In this document: piece after piece, positions 1-8,378 of the stretch
How positions within the stretch are numbered: position 1 is the first letter of the stretch
Layout: each line of letters begins with the position of its first letter
DNA from: an uncultured Eubacteriales bacterium
GTDB lineage: Bacteria; Bacillota; Clostridia; HGM11514
Assembly (NCBI GenBank): GCA_902492655.1
Contig: CABUMF010000040.1
Coordinates: 1-18,280 of the forward strand
Direction of reading: 5' to 3'
Length of the DNA: 18,280 bases
Notes under the pieces: model-generated
Told to the model about the DNA's origin: nothing
Seen by the model: only the letters and a program-made list of their open reading frames with translations
Databases searched by the model: none
Program-made: the position numbers and the translations under genes

Positions 1-2767
1 CGTTTTGCGGATTGACGGTAACCTCCCAGAACACATCGTCCGGCACAAGAGTATCAAAGTTTGCAAGAGTCGTATTTTCATCACCATATGCCATTAGGAA
101 GGCAGGAATAGTGCGGGAAAAGCCTCGCAGATGGTCACGGACGCTGCCCTCGATAGAATCCTTTTCAGCATTCAGCTTCTCGGTTTCTACAGTTTCAACA
201 ATAGTTTCCGCAGCCTTTTTCACAGTCTCATCGCTGTGAAGTTTCTTATTGATATTGTCTACCATATCCCGATAGCTTTGGAGACGCCGAGCAGCATAAT
301 CTTCATCAATTTGTGTAATTTCTGCCATTGTGGCACCGGACTGCTGTGCTTCTTGAATTCTGTCATTGCGTTCTTTGACAAGCTTGTGGTCACGAATTGT
401 ATAATCACCGTACTCACGGTTTACAACGGTATCTGTAGTTTCCTGAATCTTACGCTCCAACTGATTCTGTGTAGATTTTCTCAAATCGCTGCCATACTGC
501 GCTTTTGCGGATTCCATGAGCGTGTCTGCAATCGGTCTTGAGAACTGCTCTCGCAGTGCCTTAAGCTCTTCCTTCTTAGGATTTGGTGTCATTTCTGCAT
601 TCTTCTGAATTTCCTCTACGGCTGCCGTCAGTTGTTCCTCTACATCTGCATAAACCTTATCACCGAAAAGCTCACTTGCTGTTCCAATGACCTGTTCTCT
701 TGGGATTTCAACCTCGCCGTTCTCATTCAGATTCAAACTATCTGCCGTAGTCTCATCCACGGGAGCATGTGCGAGGGTTTTCGGTTCTTCAATTGCCTGC
801 ATATTGTTAATAATATCAATGATTTCCCTGGGTGCGCCGAAAATGCCGCTGATGTTGGCAAACAGGAAATTGGACATAAAGCCACGTTCCACGACCTCCC
901 TTGCGTGAATATGGCGTGGAATTGTGAGAACCTTTTCCGCATCCAGCTCTATCATGGAGCCTTCTTCATCTTCACCGTAAACCGGGAAGAAATTAAGAAG
1001 TTCCCTCACATGCTGCTTTCTATGATCAAAGTCGCCCTTGTCACCGGAAGTTTCCGGAATAAGGTCATTAGCGAACTGCTCGAAAATCGTAAGGGTACGG
1101 GCAGGGTCAAAATCAAATACATAAGCATTATGTTTCCTGTACGAATTACCGGCACTGTCAGTGAACAGGCACGGATTCTGCGCACGGAAAGCCGCCTGCA
1201 TATAAAGAGCAGGGCTTGCCATATTTGAGAGCATGAGAACCGCCGTCCATTCCGGTATTGTCACGCCCGTAGTGAGCTGTCCTACTGAAAGCGTGATGGT
1301 CTTGTCATGTTCGGCAATCGCCTTTGTTACCTTGTTATATGACTTCTCGTTCTCGTCATCATCATCTAATTTTCCATCACCCGCCGCAAGAATGATCTCA
1401 TAATCTTTGAATATGGGATGTAACTTCAGCTTCTTTGCAAGAGCCTTTGCGCTTGCCACACGGTTCAATATCCAAAAAGTGTGTTTTAATTCGTCACGAA
1501 GTTCCGGAGTGGAAAAAGGAAACTTCTCTTGTCGTGTCATTGCATCGAGGAATTTGTCAACATCCGAGTCATGTATAAATTTTCCGGACTCATTCGTCTT
1601 GAAAAACTCATTTAGGTCAAAAGCATATTCCTCAATATCGTCATCCGCAAGTTCGATGCCTCTTTTCACCCTGTCACGGACAATGTCGGACATCTGATAG
1701 GTAAAAAGAGAAAGACGCGGTAAATTTTCATAGGGGTTCTCTATCTCGTTGGAAGCGTCCCAGTCACGCTTCTTTTTCTGCTCATCGGCATATGTCCAAT
1801 TATAGAAAGCACTCTCCGGGAATTTGTCATTCGCCAAAGCCTTAAACGGTGTGCCGGAAAGATGCAGCGTCCATTTGCGGCGGATATGATTAAATGCCGT
1901 ATCGGTTTTATAGGTATCAACGCCCTCGTGGGCTTCGTCCACGATAAGGACATCCCATGTCAGACCTTTTTCGGCACTGATTTCAGAAAGCTTGTCAAAA
2001 TGGCCGCCAAAATAAATAGAACCTTTCAAATCCTGCAAGCTGACAAATTCAATGCAGCCCTTTGTATTCTCATCGATCTTTGATATGTATTCCTCACGGC
2101 TGTAGACAAACTTTCTGTCCTTGATTCCGTCTACATTGCTCACAAAGATATAGCCGGACTGCGGACCGAAGAAAGTCTCGTAATCCGAATACCAGGAATT
2201 TGCGATTGCCGGACGGTTCGTTACGATTAGAATATTCTTTGCACCGAGCTTCATGCACAGGTCGTAGGCAGAGAGCGTTTTCCCGAAACGAGGCTTTGCG
2301 TTCCACAAAAATTCAGCATTCTCTCGGTCGCTGAAATACTCAGCCGTCCTCTGCACAGCTTCCGCCTGTTCATCACGAAGCTTATAAGGAATCACGGCAT
2401 CGGCATCATCTTCCGATACTATACCATGATTTTGTGTAAAGTCAATAAAATTCCCGCGAGCAGTATTTGGCTCAATGAAAAACCATTCCGTCCCCGCTTC
2501 ACGGGAGATTCCGAGCTTCTTCAGATAAGCATGGAAGTCCTTATCCGTAAATGTTCCGTAGGGCTCCGTCATAAACGCAGCACGCAGCGCCCACCAAGTC
2601 TTATGCGCAACACCGACAGTGTGCGTCTGCTCGTTGATACGAGTCTCCACATCACGCTCAGTAAAACCTATCTTTGTCCAGCCATCATGTGCCGAAACTC
2701 CGGGAGTGGTATAGGCATAGCACTGCGGAATGACCTTTGAGGCTGTTTTAATCTTAATCGCTGCCAT
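1..2767 (-). CDS. GIY-YIG nuclease / SF2 helicase restriction protein (3' end outside window)
   Basis: Likely the DNA-cleaving, translocating subunit of a restriction-modification system. An open frame of about 922 codons runs off the left edge without a stop. Residues 1-105 look like a GIY-YIG (T5orf172-type) nuclease: Y17 and Y19, then KIGFTERDVETRI with a candidate catalytic arginine at 46, and GTEWF with a candidate catalytic glutamate at 97. An SF2 helicase core follows: Walker A KPRFGKT near residue 160, DEAH box LIVDEAHEG near 277, motif III SGTP near 304, and a motif VI-like QAAFRAQNP near 527. The region after about 600 is charged and helical, with no domain I recognise. Its ATG overlaps the TAA of the upstream methyltransferase half by one base (TAATG), so translation is probably coupled. 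It could also be described as a type III-like or type I-like R subunit. The helicase call is firm; the nuclease call rests on short motifs. Confidence 0.85.
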   Translation of the reverse strand, partial: MAAIKIKTASKVIPQCYAYTTPGVSAHDGWTKIGFTERDVETRINEQTHTVGVAHKTWWALRAAFMTEPYGTFTDKDFHAYLKKLGISREAGTEWFFIEPNTARGNFIDFTQNHGIVSEDDADAVIPYKLRDEQAEAVQRTAEYFSDRENAEFLWNAKPRFGKTLSAYDLCMKLGAKNILIVTNRPAIANSWYSDYETFFGPQSGYIFVSNVDGIKDRKFVYSREEYISKIDENTKGCIEFVSLQDLKGSIYFGGHFDKLSEISAEKGLTWDVLIVDEAHEGVDTYKTDTAFNHIRRKWTLHLSGTPFKALANDKFPESAFYNWTYADEQKKKRDWDASNEIENPYENLPRLSLFTYQMSDIVRDRVKRGIELADDDIEEYAFDLNEFFKTNESGKFIHDSDVDKFLDAMTRQEKFPFSTPELRDELKHTFWILNRVASAKALAKKLKLHPIFKDYEIILAAGDGKLDDDDENEKSYNKVTKAIAEHDKTITLSVGQLTTGVTIPEWTAVLMLSNMASPALYMQAAFRAQNPCLFTDSAGNSYRKHNAYVFDFDPARTLTIFEQFANDLIPETSGDKGDFDHRKQHVRELLNFFPVYGEDEEGSMIELDAEKVLTIPRHIHAREVVERGFMSNFLFANISGIFGAPREIIDIINNMQAIEEPKTLAHAPVDETTADSLNLNENGEVEIPREQVIGTASELFGDKVYADVEEQLTAAVEEIQKNAEMTPNPKKEELKALREQFSRPIADTLMESAKAQYGSDLRKSTQNQLERKIQETTDTVVNREYGDYTIRDHKLVKERNDRIQEAQQSGATMAEITQIDEDYAARRLQSYRDMVDNINKKLHSDETVKKAAETIVETVETEKLNAEKDSIEGSVRDHLRGFSRTIPAFLMAYGDENTTLANFDTLVPDDVFWEVTVNPQN

Positions 2768-3819
2768 TATGCCATCTCCTTTACATGCGTTTCTATAAAC
2801 TCGATTTCTTTCTCGTCCAGACCGTATTTTCGATAGAGTTGTAGGTCAATTTCGTGGATAGACTTTGACCAGTCAATGTCGGAGGCGGTGGTAAAGTCTT
2901 GCATGGGAACGAATTTCCAGACAGTTTTCTTATTATCCTGAGTAATTTTTAATATACCTAACATTGCTCGTGCAAACTTTGACTCAACATATTTCAAAAG
3001 CGCTTCTGCTTCAGCTTTTGTATCAAATGCCCCTATGCTAATGAATGATTGTGTATGCCCGATTAAGGGCTGCCCGATTAAGGGCGTAGAAAGGACTTCA
3101 CCTAAAGCACCTGAACCATTAGATTTAGGAAGAATTACCTTCCACTTTTCCAAATTCTTATGTTGCTCCACATAGTCACGCCGAATAAACATGTAGGTTC
3201 TTTCATTTGCTTTTCGTCCCAGAATCTTGATATAAGTTTCCGAATCATGTGGACAATCTTTAAAGAAAACGATTCCCTCTAATTTATCGAATATATTTGT
3301 CGTAAGGTCAAAATCATGCCCCTTGCTTAACACGCCATAGTCTTCATCAACATACTTGAGTTCAGGGTGCTCATCATGTAACTTTCGCGTAAATCGGTAA
3401 CTTTCCGGGGCATATACCAGTTCGCTCAGAGCTTTTGTTTCTGGTGTTATTACTTTTCTTTTGATTGTCCTTAGTTCTTCAAAATGAGTAAATGCTCCTA
3501 TGGAGCCAAAGTATTTACTCTCATCCCGGTATGTGATTGCTATGCCACCCTTAATATCCGTGTTCGAGAAAATCTTAGAGCTATCTTGTTCAAAATATGA
3601 CACTTTAAAGTGCTCATCATTAAGCATTTTCTCATTCCATGCTTTTGGAGTTTTACCTGCATTGAACAAAAAACGTGCAGGGGTTATAAGTTCAACCTTG
3701 CTGCCAACTTCATATGCAGCGTCCATAAAAGCATGATATACAGGCTTATCAGATGTATCTCTGGCTTCTTCCTGATACGGTGGATTTCCAATCACATAAT
3801 TGAACAGTTTCTTTCCCAT
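2767..3819 (-). CDS. Adenine DNA methyltransferase, C-terminal half (Eco57I-like, NPPY motif)
   Basis: This 350-residue protein carries catalytic motif IV of N6-adenine methyltransferases, NPPY at residues 12-15, almost at its N-terminus. It lacks the SAM-binding motif I, which lies in the preceding cistron. Downstream segments such as ITPARFLFNAG, IFSNTDIKGGIAI and KWKVILPKSNG resemble the catalytic and target-recognition parts of Eco57I-family enzymes. The two proteins therefore probably assemble into one enzyme that methylates the recognition site of the neighbouring nuclease. The ATG has its own good ribosome-binding site (AAGGAG, with 9 bases between GGAG and the ATG) and lies in the same frame as the upstream half, one codon after its TAA. 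The C-terminal region holds a PLIGQ-PLIGH pentapeptide repeat encoded by a perfect 15-bp tandem duplication. Confidence 0.85.
   Translation of the reverse strand: MGKKLFNYVIGNPPYQEEARDTSDKPVYHAFMDAAYEVGSKVELITPARFLFNAGKTPKAWNEKMLNDEHFKVSYFEQDSSKIFSNTDIKGGIAITYRDESKYFGSIGAFTHFEELRTIKRKVITPETKALSELVYAPESYRFTRKLHDEHPELKYVDEDYGVLSKGHDFDLTTNIFDKLEGIVFFKDCPHDSETYIKILGRKANERTYMFIRRDYVEQHKNLEKWKVILPKSNGSGALGEVLSTPLIGQPLIGHTQSFISIGAFDTKAEAEALLKYVESKFARAMLGILKITQDNKKTVWKFVPMQDFTTASDIDWSKSIHEIDLQLYRKYGLDEKEIEFIETHVKEMA
3056..3085. repeat. Perfect 15-bp tandem duplication inside the methyltransferase gene
   Basis: The unit TGCCCGATTAAGGGC occurs twice in direct succession. It encodes the in-frame repeat PLIGQ/PLIGH in the likely target-recognition half. 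Each unit also contains the small inverted repeat GCCC-GATTAA-GGGC, so each copy could fold into a short hairpin. Confidence 0.85.
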
Positions 3820-3822
3820 GAC

Positions 3823-4758
3823 TTACATCTCCTTCAATTTCCTGAAAAGTATGGAGTTTTTTGCTCTCCAGTCAAATATTCTGCACGGCACGGCTTCCGG
3901 CTCATCTTCACTTTCATCCTCTATGCCAAGCATATCAAAGAGCGACAATTGCAGGAACTCCCCATAGGGTTTTCCCAGCGGCACAGTGTCTTTGAGACCG
4001 TCCATCTGCCAGATGTTCCAGGCGATTTTGTTTGCTATTTGCCGCAGAAGCTTTTCGTCCGGACGCTTCTCCCAGCGTTCTTCGTAGTAATCCAAAAAGG
4101 TCAAAAGCAGATTGATTCGTGCAATCAGAACGTTGTCGCCCTGGTATTCATAGCCATAGGATGCCTCGAAAGCACGAATCGTCCACTTCAGCCACTCCTC
4201 ATATGTATCGGTATTTTCATTTACGATTCTAAGTTTCCTGTCAAGCATTCCGATGCGCCGTTTCGGTGGAACAATCAGTTCTCCTGTTGATACGTCATAG
4301 CGGGAAACCAGATACGGAGCCTCGCCGCAGGTGATTTCAAGTCTACGGGAATCCACATATTGCTGCCATTTTTTTTGCTTTGGAAATTCAATTTTTCCTT
4401 CTGTGATCGTCCAGGTGTGATCCTTGTTTTCAGCATTGAATACATCTTTGCGACCGAACCAGTCCTCGTCGCAGTGATTGTTCATTAGGTTACATAACCT
4501 CGCAGGAGTGAACACCTCCGCTTTTTTTCGTGTCCGCTGTGCCTGCGCTTCCTGCGATTTTTGTATGCGCGGGCGTATAGTATCGGCGCGTCGCAGCAGA
4601 GAATTTACATTCATTTGCACCTTGTCTGTGAATCCTTCACCAAACTCCTCATAAGTGTCTGTAGCCCAGATGATATTCTTTTTTGTCGATTTATCTTGAA
4701 GCAGCAAATCCAGCACATTTGCGACCGGGTAGCTGCTTATGTCTATCAGTTTTTCCAA
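3823..4758 (-). CDS. Adenine DNA methyltransferase, N-terminal half (SAM-binding part)
   Basis: This 311-residue protein supplies the N-terminal portion of a gamma-class adenine methyltransferase. EVFTPARLCN (residues 81-90) corresponds to the motif X region that precedes SAM binding. EITCGEAPYL (141-150) corresponds to motif I. No NPPY motif is present; that catalytic motif starts the next cistron, one codon after this gene's TAA and in the same frame. The start is TTG, the only sensible start after a perfect anti-16S match (AGAAAGGAGG) about 12 bases upstream, a somewhat long spacing. The protein is probably inactive alone and works as a heteromer with the next gene product. The upstream 62-bp gap shows no convincing promoter, so transcription may come from the beta-helix operon or from a promoter inside that gene. 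Confidence 0.8.
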   Translation of the reverse strand: MEKLIDISSYPVANVLDLLLQDKSTKKNIIWATDTYEEFGEGFTDKVQMNVNSLLRRADTIRPRIQKSQEAQAQRTRKKAEVFTPARLCNLMNNHCDEDWFGRKDVFNAENKDHTWTITEGKIEFPKQKKWQQYVDSRRLEITCGEAPYLVSRYDVSTGELIVPPKRRIGMLDRKLRIVNENTDTYEEWLKWTIRAFEASYGYEYQGDNVLIARINLLLTFLDYYEERWEKRPDEKLLRQIANKIAWNIWQMDGLKDTVPLGKPYGEFLQLSLFDMLGIEDESEDEPEAVPCRIFDWRAKNSILFRKLKEM

Positions 4759-4820
4759 CGGCTGGGAGTCCCTCCTTTCTGAAATCAGTACGGTTATTCA
4801 TCTGTCATCGTTTTTGCTTT

Positions 4821-6143
4821 TTATTTAATTTCCACATTTCCCTCGAATTTCGGTTTGAAGTCATCATCGACGCAAGAGCCGATAATTGATACCCTTGCCG
4901 ACCTTCCTTCCTCTGCTCTTACAAGTGTGGGAGTTTTTTCGGTAAAGGTTGTTCCCGAAAACAGCACATTTGTCTTTTTGTATTCAATTCCGTCCGTTTC
5001 TATGTTTTTCAGCAAAATTTCACTGTCGCCCACAACGGAATTTATAACCTTTATGTTGTCAATGGGTGTAACGGCGCTTATAAACACCGGTATATCGTTC
5101 TGAAAATAAATATTTTCAAATATAATGTTTTCCTGAACGGGAGACTCTGCGCCGGGGTAATAGCTTCTTGAATAATTATCCTTATCAAAATGGAGAGAGA
5201 ATGCGGTGGGACGCTTTTTCTGAAGAAAAATGTCCTTAAAATGAATGTTTCTGCAACCGCTTCCGTAAACAACATCGTCCTGAACCATAACCCAGCGTAT
5301 TCCGTCATATTCTTCTATGCCGCTTTCGTGCGTTGGAGGTGTAACGGATTTGAAAATCCTACCGTCAGCCGGCATGATTACTCTGTAAAGCCTTCTGCCG
5401 TATGAAACAGTATCGGAATTCTGAACCTCCATTCCAGGCTTCCACTCACCCCATGCGCCTGCAAGAACTCTGCAAAAATACCCCGTTGTATCTAAATCAT
5501 CCATATCGTAGCAGTCTTCTATAATTCCGTTTTCAATCCAGCCCAACTGTGGATTTGAGGTGGAGTAATCATGAGCATTAAGTGCAATCGGGTCATCAAA
5601 TGTTTTGAATATTCCGTGGCGGATAACGAATTTATCGCCTCGCCCTAAGTGAACTGCGTCCTTTTTGCCCTCAATTCTGACATTTTCTATGATAATATTA
5701 TGGAAGGTGCAAACATGAATTCCGAAATTCGCCGTAGGCAAATCCATAATCTCAAAATCTCTTATTTCAAGATTTTTGATGTAAAAAAACGAAACGTGTC
5801 CCCTAAGCCCCGGAACATACAGCGGACTTTGACTGTCGGCTACCACACCGTCGCAGATTATCCTTACGCCGATAAGCTTTATGTTTTCAGAGTATTCTCT
5901 TGTAAGCGCGCCCTTATTTGCAAAAACATATGTAGTGTTTTCACATTTTTTTCTTCTTAAATACACGCCGTTTGCGCATATTATGCTTGTGTTGCTTCCG
6001 AGCATAATACATTCCGATATATCATAAATACCGGGCTCGCTTATGTAAATATCTCCTCCCGCATCACACGCTGCCTGAAGAGCGGCGGAGTTTTCCGTTC
6101 CGCTTTTTCCTGTCTCAAAGCCGTAATCCTTTGCATTAATCAT
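4821..6143 (-). CDS. Right-handed beta-helix protein (pectate lyase/GH28-like), cytoplasmic
   Basis: The N-terminus (NAKDYGFETGKSG, then SAALQAACDAGGDIYI) matches the opening of pectate-lyase-superfamily beta-helix proteins, where DYG is followed by a helix and the first strands. Later repeats of hydrophobic strands with asparagines fit a parallel beta-helix. The segment FDDPIALNAHDYS resembles the paired-aspartate site of GH28-type polygalacturonases, so a role in cleaving or modifying an acidic polysaccharide or oligosaccharide is plausible. The substrate cannot be read from the sequence. There is no signal peptide, which suggests intracellular action on imported oligosaccharides. I chose the ATG that overlaps the upstream dehydrogenase stop (ATGA). 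A longer frame extends 112 codons further, but that part is basic, low-quality sequence inside the dehydrogenase gene. The product is 440 residues. Confidence 0.75.
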   Translation of the reverse strand: MINAKDYGFETGKSGTENSAALQAACDAGGDIYISEPGIYDISECIMLGSNTSIICANGVYLRRKKCENTTYVFANKGALTREYSENIKLIGVRIICDGVVADSQSPLYVPGLRGHVSFFYIKNLEIRDFEIMDLPTANFGIHVCTFHNIIIENVRIEGKKDAVHLGRGDKFVIRHGIFKTFDDPIALNAHDYSTSNPQLGWIENGIIEDCYDMDDLDTTGYFCRVLAGAWGEWKPGMEVQNSDTVSYGRRLYRVIMPADGRIFKSVTPPTHESGIEEYDGIRWVMVQDDVVYGSGCRNIHFKDIFLQKKRPTAFSLHFDKDNYSRSYYPGAESPVQENIIFENIYFQNDIPVFISAVTPIDNIKVINSVVGDSEILLKNIETDGIEYKKTNVLFSGTTFTEKTPTLVRAEEGRSARVSIIGSCVDDDFKPKFEGNVEIK

Positions 6144-6835
6144 ATAACTATTCCTCCGTTTATATTCAGCACTTCGCCTGTGACAAATTTTGCTCTTGCG
6201 ATGTATAGAATACCCTCCGCAACATCCTCTGCCGTTCCGATTGCCCCAAGAGGTGTTTCTTCGGAAAGTGCGCAAAAATCCTCCTGTGACAGATTTTTGG
6301 TCATGTCTGTTTTTATTACGCCCGGTGCAACGCAGTTTACTCTTATCCCCGACGGTCCGAGCTCCTTTGCAAGAGCCTTTGTAAGCCCTATTATTCCTGC
6401 CTTTGATGCGGAATATGCCGCCTCGCACGAACCTCCCGTAACACCCCACATGGAGGATATATTCACTATCGAGCCGCACTTTTTGTTCACCATATCGGGC
6501 GAGAACAGCTTAATACAGTTAAATGTACCGGTAAGGTTCACATCCAAAATTCTCTGCCATTCCTCGATTTTCATATCGGACAGAAGCCCCCAGTAAGATA
6601 TTCCGGCGTTGTTTACAAGAATATCCACAGAACCGATTTTTTTCTTTGCTTCAAGCATGGCGCCGAGGTCCGAAACATCCGCCATTATTGTGTTAATGCC
6701 GATTTTTTCAAGTTTTTCTGCTTCATCCGAGCTTTTTACATATGTCACAAAAACCTCGTAACCCGATTTTTTAAATAGAATTGCGGCTTGTCTGCCGATT
6801 CCTCGTGTTCCTCCGGTTATCAAAACTCTTTCCAT
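6140..6835 (-). CDS. Short-chain dehydrogenase/reductase (FabG-like)
   Basis: This is a complete 231-residue classical SDR. It has the Rossmann motif TGGTRGIG (7-14), NNAG (75-78), the catalytic serine in NISSMWG (about 127-128), and YSASK giving catalytic Tyr141 and Lys145. The C-terminus ends in the typical VTGEVLNINGG segment. Such enzymes use NAD(P)H to reduce or oxidise a keto/hydroxyl group. The closest general type is 3-oxoacyl-ACP reductase, but the neighbours (beta-helix carbohydrate protein, MATE exporter) point as much to sugar metabolism as to fatty acid synthesis, and no fab genes are nearby. The ribosome-binding site GGAG lies 6 bases before the ATG. It is 13 bp from the upstream MATE gene and its stop overlaps the next start, so the three genes form one operon. 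Confidence 0.9.
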   Translation of the reverse strand: MERVLITGGTRGIGRQAAILFKKSGYEVFVTYVKSSDEAEKLEKIGINTIMADVSDLGAMLEAKKKIGSVDILVNNAGISYWGLLSDMKIEEWQRILDVNLTGTFNCIKLFSPDMVNKKCGSIVNISSMWGVTGGSCEAAYSASKAGIIGLTKALAKELGPSGIRVNCVAPGVIKTDMTKNLSQEDFCALSEETPLGAIGTAEDVAEGILYIARAKFVTGEVLNINGGIVI

Positions 6836-6848
6836 AAATTTCTCCGTT

Positions 6849-8216
6849 TTATTTTATTTTGTCAAGCGCATCATTTGTCAGTATTTTTTTGATGTTAAGC
6901 AAGAACAGCACAACTGCCGTTACGGCTGAAATAACATCCGAAATCGGCTCCGAAAAGTAAACCCCGTCCGTGCCGAAAAATCCGGGCAGAATAAGCGCAA
7001 GGGGAATTAAAAGAATGATTTTTCTGAGCGCCGCAATAAACAGGGATATTTTTGCCTGCCCGAGTGCCATAAATGTGGGCTGAATTGCTTGCTGAACGCC
7101 GAAAATAAGCATTCCTGCCATGAAAACAGGCATTTTTTGTCCCACAAGTTTTATAAGGGCAGCGTCCGTTGTGAAAAAGCTTGCGTAAAATTCGGGGAAA
7201 ATCATAGCGGATGCCGCACCTAAAAACGAAAAGCCAAAGCATATTGCAATCGTGCTTTTGTAGGTATGCTTAACCCGTTCAAATTTCCGAGCACCGAAGT
7301 TAAAGCTGATAATAGGCTGTATGCCCTGCGTAAATCCGCCTATGGGAGCTGAAAAAAACTGCATTACGCTTTGCATAATCGTGATTGAGCCCACATATAT
7401 ATCTCCGCCGTAGCGTTGCATACCGCTGTTTAAAACGATGCTTACAAAGCTTTCCGTGGAACGCATAACAAAGGGCGATATGCCAAGGGATGCAATACTT
7501 CCCATGATTTTCAAATCCGGGCTTAGATTTTTGGGCTTTATCCTCAGAACGGCACGGCGGCTGAGCAGAAATCCAACCACCCATACGGCGCTTAAAAACT
7601 GTGAAATAATTGTTGCGATTGCCGCACCCTTTACGCCGAGGTTAAATATAAAAATAAAAATCGGGTCAAGCACAATGTTTGAGATTGCGCCTATGAGCAC
7701 CGACAGCATACCCGTAACGGATTCTCCCTGTGCGATAATGTAGGTGTTAAGCCCCATAGACAATTCCACAAAAATAGTACCGATGAGGTAAATTGAAATA
7801 TAGTCCGAAGCATAGCCGAAGGTGTTTTCGCTTGCGCCGAAGGCAAAGAGCAACGGCTTTTTGAATATATAGAATATCAGCATAAGTACAGCCGAAAAGA
7901 AAATCAGCATCGAAACGCCGTTTCCGAGTATTTTCTCGGCGCGGTCTTTATCGCCCTTTCCCTGAAATATAGCGGAAAGCGGTGCTCCTCCCGCACCGAC
8001 AAATGCCGAAAAAGCAGAAATGAATACTACAATAGGGAATGCTATTCCCACTCCCGTAAGCGCATCTGCGCCTATCCCCTTTATGTGACCTATGTAAATT
8101 CGGTCAACCATATTGTAAAGAATATTAATAACCTGCGCAACGATTGACGGAATAGCCATTTTTAGCATTAAAGCAGATATTTTGTCGTTGCCGAGATCGT
8201 ATTTATTTGTTTTCAA
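6849..8216 (-). CDS. MATE family efflux transporter
   Basis: This 455-residue integral membrane protein has the MATE layout of about twelve hydrophobic helices in two similar halves. The N-terminal signature KMAIPSIVAQVINILYNMVD and the following RIYIGH...GADALTGVGIAFP match the family. MATE proteins export cationic drugs, dyes or metabolites in exchange for H+ or Na+; the substrate here is unknown. The start is TTG, supported by AGAAGG with 7 bases of spacing; the first in-frame ATG lies 16 codons in and would cut into the first conserved segment. It is the first gene of the minus-strand run and is preceded by a good extended -10 promoter. Export of a product made by the downstream SDR and beta-helix enzymes is possible but unproven. 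Confidence 0.92.
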   Translation of the reverse strand: MKTNKYDLGNDKISALMLKMAIPSIVAQVINILYNMVDRIYIGHIKGIGADALTGVGIAFPIVVFISAFSAFVGAGGAPLSAIFQGKGDKDRAEKILGNGVSMLIFFSAVLMLIFYIFKKPLLFAFGASENTFGYASDYISIYLIGTIFVELSMGLNTYIIAQGESVTGMLSVLIGAISNIVLDPIFIFIFNLGVKGAAIATIISQFLSAVWVVGFLLSRRAVLRIKPKNLSPDLKIMGSIASLGISPFVMRSTESFVSIVLNSGMQRYGGDIYVGSITIMQSVMQFFSAPIGGFTQGIQPIISFNFGARKFERVKHTYKSTIAICFGFSFLGAASAMIFPEFYASFFTTDAALIKLVGQKMPVFMAGMLIFGVQQAIQPTFMALGQAKISLFIAALRKIILLIPLALILPGFFGTDGVYFSEPISDVISAVTAVVLFLLNIKKILTNDALDKIK

Positions 8217-8255
8217 GAACGCACCTTCTTATAGTAATCGGTAATTTCATATACC

Positions 8256-8284
8256 ATGATACCACAAATATTGAATTTTGTCTA
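8256..8284 (-). promoter_or_regulatory. Sigma-A promoter for the MATE operon (extended -10)
   Basis: Read on the minus strand: -35 TAGACA, 17-bp spacer, TGG, -10 TATCAT. Each hexamer is one base from consensus. The -10 region (TTTGTGGTATCAT) is nearly identical to the -10 region of the divergent promoter on the other strand. A further TTGACA lies upstream at 8292-8297 but has no good -10 at 17 bp. Confidence 0.7.
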
Positions 8285-8314
8285 CAATCCTTGTCAATAT
8301 TTTAAATATTTTCG

Positions 8315-8343
8315 TTGCATTTTATTAAAATTTGTGGTATTAT
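8315..8343 (+). promoter_or_regulatory. Sigma-A promoter for the phosphoribosyltransferase gene (extended -10)
   Basis: -35 TTGCAT, 17-bp spacer, TGG extension and -10 TATTAT. It sits about 35 bases before the TTG start, leaving a short leader with AAAGGAAG as ribosome-binding site. It is back to back with the MATE promoter, with about 30 bp between the two -35 boxes. Confidence 0.7.
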
Positions 8344-8378
8344 ATACTTGAAAATATTATAAAGGAAGTGTATCTTAA

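Noticed and set aside
131..1228. Plus-strand open frames of 136 and 198 codons at 131-541 and 632-1228
   Set aside because: They lie antisense to the continuous helicase frame, lack ribosome-binding sites and have no recognisable motifs; the minus-strand reading has clear family motifs.
3610..4290. Plus-strand open frame of 226 codons
   Set aside because: It spans the junction of the two methyltransferase halves on the opposite strand and has a non-protein-like composition with no ribosome-binding site.
6144..6479. N-terminal extension of the beta-helix protein by 112 codons
   Set aside because: It lies inside the dehydrogenase gene in another frame, is arginine-rich and without family match; the ATGA-overlap start gives the expected beta-helix N-terminus.
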